Counted from the stretch's first letter, positions 1 to 9,559 are shown. The stretch: DNA of 64,000 nucleotides from Szabonella alba (GCF_016765775.1 NZ_JAESVN010000003.1:467065-531064); one strand, 5' to 3'. Translations and numbers: made by a program. Notes: generated from the letters alone by a model not told the origin.

Positions 1-57
1 GCCATCCGGCAGTTCCGGAAGGGTCTGCAGGACGGGTCCGGACCTTCGGCGGTATGA
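1..57 (+). CDS. 3' end of an upstream gene, partial (possibly regulator)
   Basis: Frame 1 is open from the window edge to a TGA at 55-57 and gives 18 codons ending in PSAV. The stop overlaps the ATG at 54 of the RND adaptor as ATGA, the arrangement of a translationally coupled operon. TetR-family genes often sit here in RND operons, but so little is visible that the identity is a guess. Confidence 0.35.
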   Translation, partial: AIRQFRKGLQDGSGPSAV

Positions 58-1316
58 GGCATGTGATGAGAGTGGTTCCCTTCCTGACGGCGCTTGCGGT
101 GACCGGATCGCTTTATCTGCTGATCTTTGAGCGCGAGCGGCTTTGGTCCTTCGCCTCGGGCGGTGCTACGCCTGCGGCGCAGGCGGCTGAACCCGCAGTG
201 GAAAGCGGAACTCCGGAACAGCGGTCTGACGCCTCGGCCCCCCGGCCGGTTTCGGTGCTCGTTCAGGCCAGCCGCGCGCAGAATGTCGATGCCGCCATTC
301 TGGTCAGGGGCCGGACCGAGGCCGCCCGGCAGGTCGAGGCGCGGGCCGAAACCTCGGGGCTGGTGATTTCGGAACCGCTGCGCCGGGGCGCCTATGTCCG
401 CGCGGGACAGACGCTGTGCCAGCTTGACCCCGGCACACGCCCCGCGATGCTGCTGGAGGCCGAGGCCCGTGAGATGGAGGCGCAAAGCCGCATTCCCGAA
501 TCCGATGCGCGGCTGGAAGAGGCCCGGGCAAAGCTTCAGGAGGCTGAAATCAATGACCGCGCCGCCGCACAACTGAGTGCGGGCGGCTTTGCCTCGGAAA
601 CCCGGGTTGCGGGGGCGCAGGCCGCATTGTCCTCGGCCCGGGCCGGCGTCAGCGCCGCCGAGGCCGGGTTGCAGACCGCGCAATCCGGGATCCTGGCCGC
701 CGAGGCGGCGGTCGAATCAGCCCGGCGTGAACTGGACCGGCTGACCATCAGCGCGCCGTTCGACGGTCTGCTGGAAAGCGACACCGCCGAACTGGGTGCC
801 TTGCTGCAACCCGGTGCGATCTGCGGCACGGTGATCCAGCTCGATCCGGTGAAGCTGGTGGGGTTCCTGTCCGAAACCGATGTGGACAAGGTTGATGTCG
901 GCGCCTTGGCGGGCGCGCGGCTGGTTTCCGGGACCGAGGCGATGGGGCGCGTCACCTTCCTGTCGCGTGCAGCCGATCCGCTGACGCGCACTTTTCGGGT
1001 CGAGGTGACGGTGGCCAATTCCGATCTGGCGATCCGTGACGGACAGACCGCCGAAATCAGGATCGAGACCGAGGGGCGCAGCGGCCATCTGCTGCCGGGT
1101 TCCGCCCTGACACTGGATGATGACGGGCAGTTGGGCATCCGTGTCGTGGATGCCGAGCGGCGCGCGGCCTTCCTGCCGGTGACGTTGTTGCGCGATACGG
1201 TCGACGGCGTCTGGCTGACCGGTTTGCCGGATGCGGTGGATGTCATCGTCGTCGGGCAGGAATTCGTGGCCGAGGGCACGCCGCTTGCACCCACATGGCG
1301 GGATGCCACCGAATGA
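54..1316 (+). CDS. RND efflux periplasmic adaptor subunit (membrane fusion protein)
   Basis: Periplasmic adaptor that should link the inner-membrane RND pump encoded next to an outer-membrane TolC-type duct. It has an N-terminal hydrophobic anchor (about residues 6-24) and an Ala/Pro-rich linker. A first half-lipoyl segment follows (about 85-120), then a long Ala/Glu-rich helical hairpin (about 145-230) and the second lipoyl half containing APFDGLLE. Beta-barrel and membrane-proximal segments close the protein. At 420 residues it is normal for the HlyD/AcrA family. No lipobox cysteine is seen, so a membrane anchor is more likely than a lipoprotein. Its 3' end overlaps the pump gene by 4 nt (ATGA). 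ATG at 54 is favoured by overlap with the upstream stop; ATG at 66 behind GAGG is an alternative. Substrate is not predictable. Confidence 0.88.
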   Translation: MRHVMRVVPFLTALAVTGSLYLLIFERERLWSFASGGATPAAQAAEPAVESGTPEQRSDASAPRPVSVLVQASRAQNVDAAILVRGRTEAARQVEARAETSGLVISEPLRRGAYVRAGQTLCQLDPGTRPAMLLEAEAREMEAQSRIPESDARLEEARAKLQEAEINDRAAAQLSAGGFASETRVAGAQAALSSARAGVSAAEAGLQTAQSGILAAEAAVESARRELDRLTISAPFDGLLESDTAELGALLQPGAICGTVIQLDPVKLVGFLSETDVDKVDVGALAGARLVSGTEAMGRVTFLSRAADPLTRTFRVEVTVANSDLAIRDGQTAEIRIETEGRSGHLLPGSALTLDDDGQLGIRVVDAERRAAFLPVTLLRDTVDGVWLTGLPDAVDVIVVGQEFVAEGTPLAPTWRDATE

Positions 1317-4300
1317 CCGGCCTGATCGACTGGGCCGCCTCCCGCGCAAGGATGGTGATTGCCTTCGTGGCGCTGTCCATCCTTGCGGGCACTTTCGCCT
1401 ATGTCAGCCTGCCCAAGGAGGGGGAGCCGGATATCGAGATCCCGGCGCTGTTCGTCTCGGTCCCCTTCCCCGGCATTTCCGCGCTCGACAGTGAGCGTCT
1501 GCTGGTCAAGGTCATGGAAACAGAGATGTCGGGCCTCGACGGGCTGAAAACCATGACCGGCACGGCGTCGGAAGGCTATGCCGGGCTGGCGATGGAATTC
1601 GAATTCGGCTGGGACAAGACCAAGATCATCGCCGATGTCCGCGACAAGATGAACACGGCCGAGGCGAAATTCCCCGCCGGGGCCGAGAAATATTCGATCA
1701 ACGAAATCAACTTCTCGGAATTTCCCATCATCATCGTGGCGCTGTCGGGCGATGTGCCCGAACGCACGTTGCTGCGCGCGGCCAAGGATCTGCAGGACCG
1801 GATCGAAGGCATGGATGCGGTGCTGAATGCCGAACTGGCGGGACATCGCGATGAAATGCTTGAGGTCGTGATCGACCCCCTGAAACTGGAGGCCTATAAC
1901 GTCACGGCGGGTGAGTTGATCAATGTCGTGCGCAACAACAACCAGTTGATCGCGGCGGGTGAGATCGAGACCGAAAGCGGCGCCTTCGCGGTCAAGATCC
2001 CGGCCTCATTCGACAATCCGCGTCAGGTGCATGACCTGCCGGTCAAGGTGAATGGCGACCGGGTGATCCGGCTGGGCGATCTGGCCGATATCCGCCTGAC
2101 CTTCGAGGACCGCACCGGCACGGCGCGGTTCAACGGGGAAACCACCGTTGCCATTCAGGTGGTCAAGCGCAAGGGGTTCAACCTGATCGACACCACCGCC
2201 GAGGTGCGCCGCCAGATCGATGCCGAACGCGCGCTCTGGCCCGAGCCGCTGCGCGATGCCATCGAGGTTCGCGCGTCGCTGGACCAGTCGACGCAGGTCG
2301 CGTCAATGGTCAGCCAGCTTGAAGGCTCGGTCATGACCGCGATTGCGTTGGTGATGATCGTGGTTCTGGCCAGTCTTGGCACCCGCTCGGCACTTCTGGT
2401 CGGCATCGCCATTCCGACCTCGTTCCTGATGACCTTCGCGCTGTTTGCGGTGATGGGGATCACAGTGTCGAATATCGTGATGTTCGGCCTGATCCTTGCG
2501 GTGGGGATGCTGGTCGATGGCGCGATTGTCGTGGTGGAATATGCCGACAAGCGCATTGCCGAAGGCTCGGGGCCGATGGCCGCCTATACGGAGGCCGCCA
2601 AGCGCATGTTCTGGCCGATCGTCGCCTCGACGGCGACGACGCTTTGCGCCTTTCTGCCGATGCTGTTCTGGCCCGGTGTTCCGGGTGAATTCATGGGGAT
2701 GCTGCCGGTCACGCTGATCTTCGTGCTGATCGCCAGCCTGATCGTGGCGCTGATCTATCTGCCGGTGATCGGCGGGGTCGCGGGCCGGATGAGCCGGATT
2801 CTGGACCGGATCGCCGCCCTGCTGCGCCCCCTGCCGTGGATTGCGCGCGCAGCCCTTGTGCCGCCTGCGCTGTATCTGATGTTTCTGGGCGCGATGCAGA
2901 TGATCAATCCGGCCTATCTGCTGGGGTCTGCGGCGCCCACGGGCGCGCTGTCGGTCCTGCCGGGCGCGCTGCTGTTCGCGCTTGGCGGCTTTTCCGCCTC
3001 GGTCACGCTGACGGCGGCACGGATCGAACGGGCGCCCCGGCGGGTCGAAAGCGGCTATCGCCGCACCCCGTTTGGCCATGTGATCCGCCTGATCGCGGCC
3101 AATCCGGTAATGCCACTGGTCTCGATTGCGGCGGTGATCGGCTTTGTCATCGCGACCTTCCTGTATTTCACCGAACATTCCCGGGGCGTGGAATTCTTCG
3201 TCGAATCCGAGACTGAACAGGCCATCGTCTATGTCCGCGCAAGGGGCAATCTGTCGCTGCCCGAAAAGGACGAACTGCTGCGGCAGGTGGAAGAGGTGAT
3301 CCTGACCACCGAAGGGGTCGAAAGCGCCTTTGCCTTTGCCGGAACGGGAGGGCTGAATTCGAATACCGGGGGGGCCACCGCGCCGCTGGACACGATCGGA
3401 CAGGTCCAGATCGAGATGATCCGGTGGGAGGACCGCAAGGACCGCGCCGATCTGGATGGCGATGTGGTGCTGGACGGAATCATGGCGCGGCTGGCGGGCA
3501 TTCCCGGCATCCAGACCGAGGCGCTGAGCCAGAGCCGCGGCCCCGCCTCGGGCAAGCCGATCCATCTGCGGTTCAAGGGTGACGATTTCGCGGTGCTGGA
3601 ACGCGCCGTAGAGACCGCGCGCGCCAAGCTGGAAACGATGGACGGCATCATCGGGATCGAGGATACCCGCCCCCTGCCCGGCATCGACTGGCAGATTGAT
3701 GTCGATGTGACCCGCGCAGGCCGGTTCGGGGCCGATGTGGCCACTGTGGGCGGCATGGTGCAGCTTGTGACGCGCGGCATCCTGCTGGACACGATGCGGG
3801 TCGACACATCGGATGAGGAAATCGAGATCCGCGTCCGCCTGCCCGAGGGGGACCGTGTGCTGTCGACGCTGGATAGCCTGAAACTGCGCACGGCTGACGG
3901 GCTTATTCCGCTGTCGAATTTCATCACCCGGACCCCGGTTCAGAAACTGGGCCGGATCGACCGGGTCGATCAGCAACGCCATTTCGACGTCAAGGCCGAT
4001 GTGACCCCGGGCCTGACCGGGCCGGATGGCAGACCGATCAACGCCAATGAACGGATCGCGCTGCTGACAGAATGGCTGCAGACCGAAACGCCGCTGCCCG
4101 CCGGGGTGGATTGGGAATTCACCGGCGATCAGGAGGATCAGGCCGAAAGCGGCGCCTTCCTTGCACAGGCGTTTCTGGGCGCACTGGGGTTGATGTTCAT
4201 CATCCTGCTGGCGCAGTTCAACAGTTTCTACAATTCCGTTCTGGTGCTGGTCGCGGTGGTTCTGTCAACGACGGGGGTGCTGATCGGCATGCTGGTGATG

Positions 4301-4918
4301 GATCAGACCTTTTCCATCATCATGACCGGCACCGGGGTCGTGGCCTTGGCCGGGATCGTGGTGAACAACAACATCGTTCTGATCGACACCTATCAGGATT
4401 TCAGCCGCTACATGCCGAAGATCGAGGCGATCATCCGCACCGCCGAGCAGCGCATCCGCCCGGTTCTGCTGACCACGATCACCACTATGGCAGGGCTGTC
4501 GCCGATGATGCTGGGGATCAGCCTTGATTTCATCAATGGCGGCTATTCCATCGACAGCCCCACCGCGCTGTGGTGGAAACAACTGGCAACGGCGGTGGTG
4601 TTCGGGCTGGGCATCGCAACCGTGCTGACATTGATCTTCACGCCCGCGCTGCTGGCGCTGCGGGTCTGGTTCGGGGTCGGCGCCTATCGCAGCCTTGCGC
4701 TGCTGTCGGCCCTGTCGCATGGGCAGGGCAGCGCCGCCGCCCGCGACCGTGTGCTGGACAGCGCCGCCCGCCGGACCCGGGCGCCGGAAATCCAGTGGGA
4801 AGAACTGCCCCATGCGCCGCAAGACACCCCCGAGGCAGAGGCAAGCGCCGATGCGCCGACGCAGCAGCAGACCGGCCCGCACCCGCCCCTGCGCGCGGCA
4901 GAACAGGCGGCTGAATAG
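1313..4918 (+). CDS. RND efflux transporter permease (AcrB/HAE1-like, enlarged)
   Basis: Proton-driven inner-membrane pump, 1201 residues against about 1030-1050 for typical AcrB-type permeases. TM1 lies at about residues 14-33 and the TM2-6 block at about 335-495. The second half repeats the fold and ends with an Ala/Gln-rich tail of about 70 residues. Two features stand out. An extra block at about residues 495-590 carries two additional hydrophobic segments between the two RND repeats. The TM4 motif is VDGAIVVVE, with Asp402 followed by Gly403 where AcrB has two Asp; the TM10 region has Asn1018-1020 where AcrB has its Lys. ATG at 1313 is chosen because it overlaps the adaptor stop. An in-frame ATG at 1295 lies inside the adaptor and is unlikely. 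Confidence 0.9.
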   Translation: MTGLIDWAASRARMVIAFVALSILAGTFAYVSLPKEGEPDIEIPALFVSVPFPGISALDSERLLVKVMETEMSGLDGLKTMTGTASEGYAGLAMEFEFGWDKTKIIADVRDKMNTAEAKFPAGAEKYSINEINFSEFPIIIVALSGDVPERTLLRAAKDLQDRIEGMDAVLNAELAGHRDEMLEVVIDPLKLEAYNVTAGELINVVRNNNQLIAAGEIETESGAFAVKIPASFDNPRQVHDLPVKVNGDRVIRLGDLADIRLTFEDRTGTARFNGETTVAIQVVKRKGFNLIDTTAEVRRQIDAERALWPEPLRDAIEVRASLDQSTQVASMVSQLEGSVMTAIALVMIVVLASLGTRSALLVGIAIPTSFLMTFALFAVMGITVSNIVMFGLILAVGMLVDGAIVVVEYADKRIAEGSGPMAAYTEAAKRMFWPIVASTATTLCAFLPMLFWPGVPGEFMGMLPVTLIFVLIASLIVALIYLPVIGGVAGRMSRILDRIAALLRPLPWIARAALVPPALYLMFLGAMQMINPAYLLGSAAPTGALSVLPGALLFALGGFSASVTLTAARIERAPRRVESGYRRTPFGHVIRLIAANPVMPLVSIAAVIGFVIATFLYFTEHSRGVEFFVESETEQAIVYVRARGNLSLPEKDELLRQVEEVILTTEGVESAFAFAGTGGLNSNTGGATAPLDTIGQVQIEMIRWEDRKDRADLDGDVVLDGIMARLAGIPGIQTEALSQSRGPASGKPIHLRFKGDDFAVLERAVETARAKLETMDGIIGIEDTRPLPGIDWQIDVDVTRAGRFGADVATVGGMVQLVTRGILLDTMRVDTSDEEIEIRVRLPEGDRVLSTLDSLKLRTADGLIPLSNFITRTPVQKLGRIDRVDQQRHFDVKADVTPGLTGPDGRPINANERIALLTEWLQTETPLPAGVDWEFTGDQEDQAESGAFLAQAFLGALGLMFIILLAQFNSFYNSVLVLVAVVLSTTGVLIGMLVMDQTFSIIMTGTGVVALAGIVVNNNIVLIDTYQDFSRYMPKIEAIIRTAEQRIRPVLLTTITTMAGLSPMMLGISLDFINGGYSIDSPTALWWKQLATAVVFGLGIATVLTLIFTPALLALRVWFGVGAYRSLALLSALSHGQGSAAARDRVLDSAARRTRAPEIQWEELPHAPQDTPEAEASADAPTQQQTGPHPPLRAAEQAAE

Positions 4919-5046
4919 GCCGGGCGCCCATCCGGGCGATTGTTTCGATCTCAGGGACAATTGGGCGGAACTGCCGCAATTCGGTCCAAAATAAATCGGT
5001 TTCAGCCGGTAATCCCGGCCCATCCGCATGACGGGAGGGCTGCACT

Positions 5047-5595
5047 ATGGAACTGTTGCTTGCGTCTTATGTGCTATTGGTTCTGGGATCCTTTGGCTTG
5101 GGCAGTGGCCTTGCCGCGCCCGGAAACACGGCGCGCGCGGCAGGGGCCCCGGCGGTGGGACAAGCGGCCCAACCCGCAGCCCCGCCCGCAGCGGCGCTGA
5201 CGCCCTGCGACTCGACTGTCGCCAAGGCGATGAACGCAGCCCCCTTGCCGGACAGTTGGGCCGAACTGGGTGCCGAGGCAGAGCGCGCCCTTGCGCATTT
5301 CCTGAATGCCGATCTGGACTGGATCCTGCCTGCGCCGCAGCAGAAGGCAACCACCACTGCCCTTGAGACCGCTCCTGTCGTGGTCGAAGGCTTCAGCCCC
5401 GCCTCGGATGCGCTGGAACTGACTTACCGGCCCGAAACCGATGGCAGCGGGGCACCCTTCGCCCCCATGATCGAGCTTTTGGACAATGACAGCGACAGCG
5501 GCACCCTGATCCGCTTCAACGGCCGCCCCGTCGCCGATCTGCGCGGGGTGACGGATCTGCCGCCCGAGGCGCTGCATCTGGTGGCGCTAGCCTGA
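5047..5595 (+). CDS. Hypothetical protein with RTX C-terminal-like domain
   Basis: 182 residues. It starts with a hydrophobic segment (about 2-24), then an Ala/Pro linker (about 25-55), then an acidic globular part. The last about 70 residues follow the pattern of the terminal domain in many Rhodobacteraceae hemolysin-type calcium-binding proteins: a start like GFSPASDALELTY, then a variable acidic stretch, then RFNGRPVADLRGV and a closing hydrophobic strand. The glycine-rich calcium nonapeptides themselves are absent. ATG 5047 is preceded by GGGAGG with good spacing. It stands alone between the RND operon and the ABC exporter, which runs convergently. Function unknown; the domain resemblance is my reading by eye. 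Confidence 0.7.
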   Translation: MELLLASYVLLVLGSFGLGSGLAAPGNTARAAGAPAVGQAAQPAAPPAAALTPCDSTVAKAMNAAPLPDSWAELGAEAERALAHFLNADLDWILPAPQQKATTTALETAPVVVEGFSPASDALELTYRPETDGSGAPFAPMIELLDNDSDSGTLIRFNGRPVADLRGVTDLPPEALHLVALA

Positions 5596-5653
5596 CCCGG
5601 CTGTTGCCCGGCCCGCACCCTGCCTGACGCGCGTACAAGCCGCCTGCTTCGCC

Positions 5654-7486
5654 TCAGGCGGCTTCTTCCTCTTCGCTGGACTGGCGCGCCCACATCGCGG
5701 CATAGCGGCCACCGCGTGCCAGCAGGTCGTCGTGCCGGCCTTCCTCGACGATCAGGCCAGCCTCCAGCACGATGATCCGGTCAGCATCGGCAATCGTGGA
5801 CAACCGGTGCGCGATGGTGATGACCGACCGCCCCTTGCCCATGGCCAGCAGGCTGTCCTGAATGTCACGCTCGGTCTGCGTGTCCAGCGCCGATGTCGCC
5901 TCATCCAGCAGCAGGATCGGCGGATTTTTCAACAGGGTCCGGGCGATGCCCACGCGCTGTTTCTCACCGCCCGACAGTTTAAGCCCGCGTTCGCCCACCG
6001 TGGTTTCATATCCATCCGGCAAGGACAGGATGAAGTCATGGATCTTCGCCGCCCTCGCCGCTGCCTCGATCTCGGCCCGGCTGGCCTCGGGTCGTCCATA
6101 GGCGATGTTGTAAAGCACCGTATCATTGAACAGCACCGTATCCTGCGGCACGACACCGATCTGCGCATGCAGGCTGTCCTGCGTGATCTCGCGCAGATCC
6201 TGCCCGTCTATACGGATCGCCCCGCCCGTCACATCGTAGAACCGGAACAGAAGCCGCCCGATGGTGGATTTGCCTGATCCCGAAGGCCCGACCAGCGCCA
6301 CACGTTCACCGGGCGCAACGCGGAAGGAAATGCCCTTGAGGATCGCGCGCTCGGTCTCATAATCGAAGGTCACGTTGTTAAAGACGACCTCGCCGCCCGA
6401 TACGGCCAGCGCGGTCGCGCCGGGGCGGTCGGAAATCTCGGCGGGCTGGCCCAGAAGGCCGAACATCTCACCCATATCGACCAGCGCCTGCCGGATCTCG
6501 CGGTAGACCGTGCCAAGGAAGTTCAGCGGCATGGTGATCTGGATCATATAGGCATTGACCATGACAAAATCGCCCACGGTCAGCGTGCCTGCCTGCACGC
6601 CCATGGCCGCCATCACCATCACGATGACCAGACCCGAGGTGATCAGCAGCGACTGCCCGAAATTCAGGAAGGACAGGCTTTGCCCGGTCTTGACGGCTGC
6701 CACCTCATATTGTCGCATCGCATCGTCATAGCGCGCGGCTTCCCGCGCCTCGGCGCCGAAATATTTGACGGTCTCGAAATTCAGCAGGCTGTCGATTGCC
6801 TTCTGGTTGGCATCGGTATCCTGATCGTTCATTTCCTTGCGGATCCGCACCCGCCATTCGGTGACGCGCAGGGTGAAGATGACATAAAGCGTGATCGTCA
6901 CCACCACGACCGCCATATAGGACAGGCCGAAGACAACCGCGAAAATCACTGCGACCATGGTCAGTTCAAGGATCAGCGGCCCGATGGAGAACAGCATGAA
7001 GCGCAGCAGGAAATCGACGCCCTTGACGCCGCGCTCGATGATCCGGCTCAGCCCGCCGGTCTTGCGCGTGATGTGATAGCGCATCGACAGGCGGTGGATA
7101 TGGGTGAAGGTCTCCAGCGCCAGCTGGCGCAGCGCGCGCTGGCCGACGCGCACAAAGACCGCGTCGCGCAATTCTCCGAAGCCCACCGACAAAAGCCGCG
7201 CCATCCCATAGGCGATGGTCAGACCGACCGCGCCAAGCGCCAGCAACAGGCCCGGTTCGGGCGCATCCCCCGCCAATGCATCCACGGCAAATTTGTAAAG
7301 CGCGGGTGTTGCGACCGAAACGATCTTGGACAGCAGCAGAAACACCATCGCCATGATGACCCGGCGCCGCACCCAGGGTGCATTGTCGGGCCAGAGATAA
7401 GGCACGACCCGGCGGATCGTCTGGCCCGGCGTGGCCGAAGTGGAGGCGCTGTCAGCGCTGGTGACGGATTTTGTGACGCGGCGCAT
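5654..7486 (-). CDS. Atm1/ABCB7-type ABC exporter (fused permease-ATPase)
   Basis: 610-residue half-transporter with an N-terminal six-TM exporter domain (about 30-330) and a C-terminal ATPase. The ATPase shows Walker A GPSGSGKST, signature LSGGEKQRVGIAR and Walker B ILLLDEATSALD. The opening RRVVPYLWPDN and the loop around KYFGAEAREAARYDDAM match the Atm1/HMT1 branch. Bacterial members of that branch export glutathione-linked compounds and support metal or sulfur homeostasis. It should act as a homodimer in the inner membrane. It is monocistronic in this view: convergent with the small gene on its left, with 100 bases separating it from the LysM gene on the right. The substrate is inferred from the family only. 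Confidence 0.9.
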   Translation of the reverse strand: MRRVTKSVTSADSASTSATPGQTIRRVVPYLWPDNAPWVRRRVIMAMVFLLLSKIVSVATPALYKFAVDALAGDAPEPGLLLALGAVGLTIAYGMARLLSVGFGELRDAVFVRVGQRALRQLALETFTHIHRLSMRYHITRKTGGLSRIIERGVKGVDFLLRFMLFSIGPLILELTMVAVIFAVVFGLSYMAVVVVTITLYVIFTLRVTEWRVRIRKEMNDQDTDANQKAIDSLLNFETVKYFGAEAREAARYDDAMRQYEVAAVKTGQSLSFLNFGQSLLITSGLVIVMVMAAMGVQAGTLTVGDFVMVNAYMIQITMPLNFLGTVYREIRQALVDMGEMFGLLGQPAEISDRPGATALAVSGGEVVFNNVTFDYETERAILKGISFRVAPGERVALVGPSGSGKSTIGRLLFRFYDVTGGAIRIDGQDLREITQDSLHAQIGVVPQDTVLFNDTVLYNIAYGRPEASRAEIEAAARAAKIHDFILSLPDGYETTVGERGLKLSGGEKQRVGIARTLLKNPPILLLDEATSALDTQTERDIQDSLLAMGKGRSVITIAHRLSTIADADRIIVLEAGLIVEEGRHDDLLARGGRYAAMWARQSSEEEEAA

Positions 7487-7588
7487 GGTTCTTCCCCGAT
7501 GGCAGGCGACATTCCTTATCCCCCTGCGGCAGGAATGACCAGACGGGGCAGCGACCGGAACTGCTGCGGCTGCAAAGGCCCGTCCGGT

Positions 7589-9559
7589 TCAGGGGCTGGC
7601 GCGTTCGGGAATGGCAAAGACCTGACCGGGATAGATCAGGTCAGGGTCGCGGATCCGGTCGCGATTGGCCTCGAAAACCTGCACATAAAGCACCCCCTCG
7701 CCAAGCTGGTCGCGCGCGATGGCCCAAAGCGTGAAACCGGGCTGCACCGTGACGCTGACCGGGGCGGCGGCAGCGGGCGGCGCAGGGCTGGTGGCGGGAA
7801 CCGCCGCCGGGACGGTGGCAACAGTCGTGCCCGCCACGAGGTCCGGTTGCGGCGCGGCGGGTTCAACCGCTGGGGCAAGAACCGGGGCGGGTTGCGGGAC
7901 CGCGACCGTTTCCGTGCGGGTGGCGGGCTGGGCCGTTGGGGCAGTCCCTGCCGGAACAAGTAGTTCGGCTGTCGGGACGGGGGCTGTTGTGGGGGCTGGC
8001 GGGGCGGTCGCGGGACGGGTTGCCGCCCCTTGCGCGGGTTCAGCCGTCCCATCCGCAGCAGAGGACACGGCGGCGACCGTCACAGGCGCGGGATCGGCCG
8101 CGGGCCGGTCACCGCTTGTGGCGGCCCCTGATATGTCGGCCCCGGCGACCGGCTTGCCGCTGCTCGGGTCATCTTCGACCGGGCGGCCTGTTGCCGCCGC
8201 CAGTGCCGCCAGCGTCTCGCGCTGGAAGGGGGTTTCAAACCGGGCCGTGACAACACCCTCCGCCCCGATCTGATCGGCCCGCAGGGTATAGCGGCCCGGG
8301 GCCACCTCGGGCAGCACCCCGCCCCAGCCACCATCCGCCGCCACCGGAAATTCGGTCAGCGGTTGATTGTTCAGATAAAGTCGCACCGCCTGCCCCGGCA
8401 TGCCGCGCCCGGCCATCTGCACAGCGCCGGTCGCGGTATAGGAAATCGCGTCGATCGTGACAGGGCGCAACTGCCCCGGTGCCGCGGTCGCCCCGGGCTG
8501 CAGCACCCGCACCCCATCGGGCCCCATGAGGATTGCCGCCATTTCCGGCCCGGTCTGCGGGGCGGAGGGGGGCGCATCGGCGGCAGCGGGGGCCTCGGGC
8601 GTGGCAGGCAGGCCGGGGGCTGCCGGGGCTGCAGCAACCGAGGTTGCGGCATCTGACAGAGCGGACAGTTCTGCCTGCGAAGGCGAGGATGCGGCGGGAT
8701 CCGCAAGTTCGGGGGCCTGTCCCACAGCCACCGCCTCCGCAGCGGCTGTCGGCGTCGCGGCACTGCCTTCCTGCAGATCGGGGGCGGATTGCAGATCGGC
8801 GGCAGGAGATGTCGTATCCCCGGCAGACATCACGTCCGGCGTTGCTTCTGCATGGGGTGCCTCGGCAAGGGAGGTGTCGGCACGGGACGCATCGGCGGGG
8901 GGTGCTTCGGCAACAGGCGCGAATGCCACCACATCCCCCGGTGCCAGCACGACCTGATCGACCGAGGCGATCTGGCTCCCATCGGCCAGCCGCATCCGCA
9001 GCGTCAGCAATCTGGACTTCTCACTGGGCGGCAGGGTGAAGAAGATCGCAAACCCACCCGTCGCCCCGGCTTCTGCCGAACCCGCCTCTTGCCCGTCGAC
9101 CAGCAGCACCACACGGCTTCCCGGCTGTGCGCGGCCTGCGACAAGGCCCGATCCATCCGGCTCCATCCGCAGCAGGTCAAATCCTGGCGGGATTGCGGGC
9201 GGGGTCTGCATTGCGGGACCCGGGGCGCCCGGCGCGTCTTCCGTCCCGGTCCCCGTGTCAGGATCTGCCACGCCGTCAGGCAGGGCCGCGATCTGCGCCT
9301 GCGCTGCGGGCTCGGATGCGACCGGCGCTGCGGGCGTTTTCGGTTCTGGCACTGTTGCTGGGGCCTCGGCCCCTTGCCCTGCCTCCGGCAGGCTGCCCTG
9401 TGGCAATCCGGCCAGCGGCATCGGCGCATCGGCCTCGCGCAGCGTGAAATGTGCGGCCACGGCAGCGGCAACCACAACAACTGCGGCCAGCGCCCCGCCC
9501 TTGGCCACCGCCCCGAGCGCGATCCCCGATCCGGTCCCGCCTGCCGCGCCTTTGGTCAT
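7589..9559 (-). CDS. LysM peptidoglycan-binding protein with Ig-like segments
   Basis: 656 residues, anchored by one N-terminal TM (about 15-40). A very long Ala/Pro-rich low-complexity region is interrupted by two Ig-like segments. One is near residue 130 (GSGLVAGRAQPGSRVVLLVD); the other is near residue 375 (YTATGAVQMAGRGMPGQAV). A LysM domain sits at the very C-terminus (VQPGFTLWAIARDQLGEG to YPGQVFAIPE). Known LysM domains bind peptidoglycan or chitin, so the design suggests a tether from inner membrane to cell wall. The gene diverges from the LOG-family gene. The low-complexity part is enriched in CCG/GGC codons and may vary in length between strains. Confidence 0.85.
   Translation of the reverse strand: MTKGAAGGTGSGIALGAVAKGGALAAVVVVAAAVAAHFTLREADAPMPLAGLPQGSLPEAGQGAEAPATVPEPKTPAAPVASEPAAQAQIAALPDGVADPDTGTGTEDAPGAPGPAMQTPPAIPPGFDLLRMEPDGSGLVAGRAQPGSRVVLLVDGQEAGSAEAGATGGFAIFFTLPPSEKSRLLTLRMRLADGSQIASVDQVVLAPGDVVAFAPVAEAPPADASRADTSLAEAPHAEATPDVMSAGDTTSPAADLQSAPDLQEGSAATPTAAAEAVAVGQAPELADPAASSPSQAELSALSDAATSVAAAPAAPGLPATPEAPAAADAPPSAPQTGPEMAAILMGPDGVRVLQPGATAAPGQLRPVTIDAISYTATGAVQMAGRGMPGQAVRLYLNNQPLTEFPVAADGGWGGVLPEVAPGRYTLRADQIGAEGVVTARFETPFQRETLAALAAATGRPVEDDPSSGKPVAGADISGAATSGDRPAADPAPVTVAAVSSAADGTAEPAQGAATRPATAPPAPTTAPVPTAELLVPAGTAPTAQPATRTETVAVPQPAPVLAPAVEPAAPQPDLVAGTTVATVPAAVPATSPAPPAAAAPVSVTVQPGFTLWAIARDQLGEGVLYVQVFEANRDRIRDPDLIYPGQVFAIPERASP

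Noticed and set aside
536..1846. A 436-codon minus-strand open frame across the adaptor and pump start
   Set aside because: Antisense shadow of two well-supported genes; low-complexity and without motif.
2303..3982. A 559-codon open frame on the minus strand inside the RND permease
   Set aside because: It is antisense to a clear RND gene, is rich in Arg, Gln, His and Asp as expected for a GC-rich shadow, and shows no domain.
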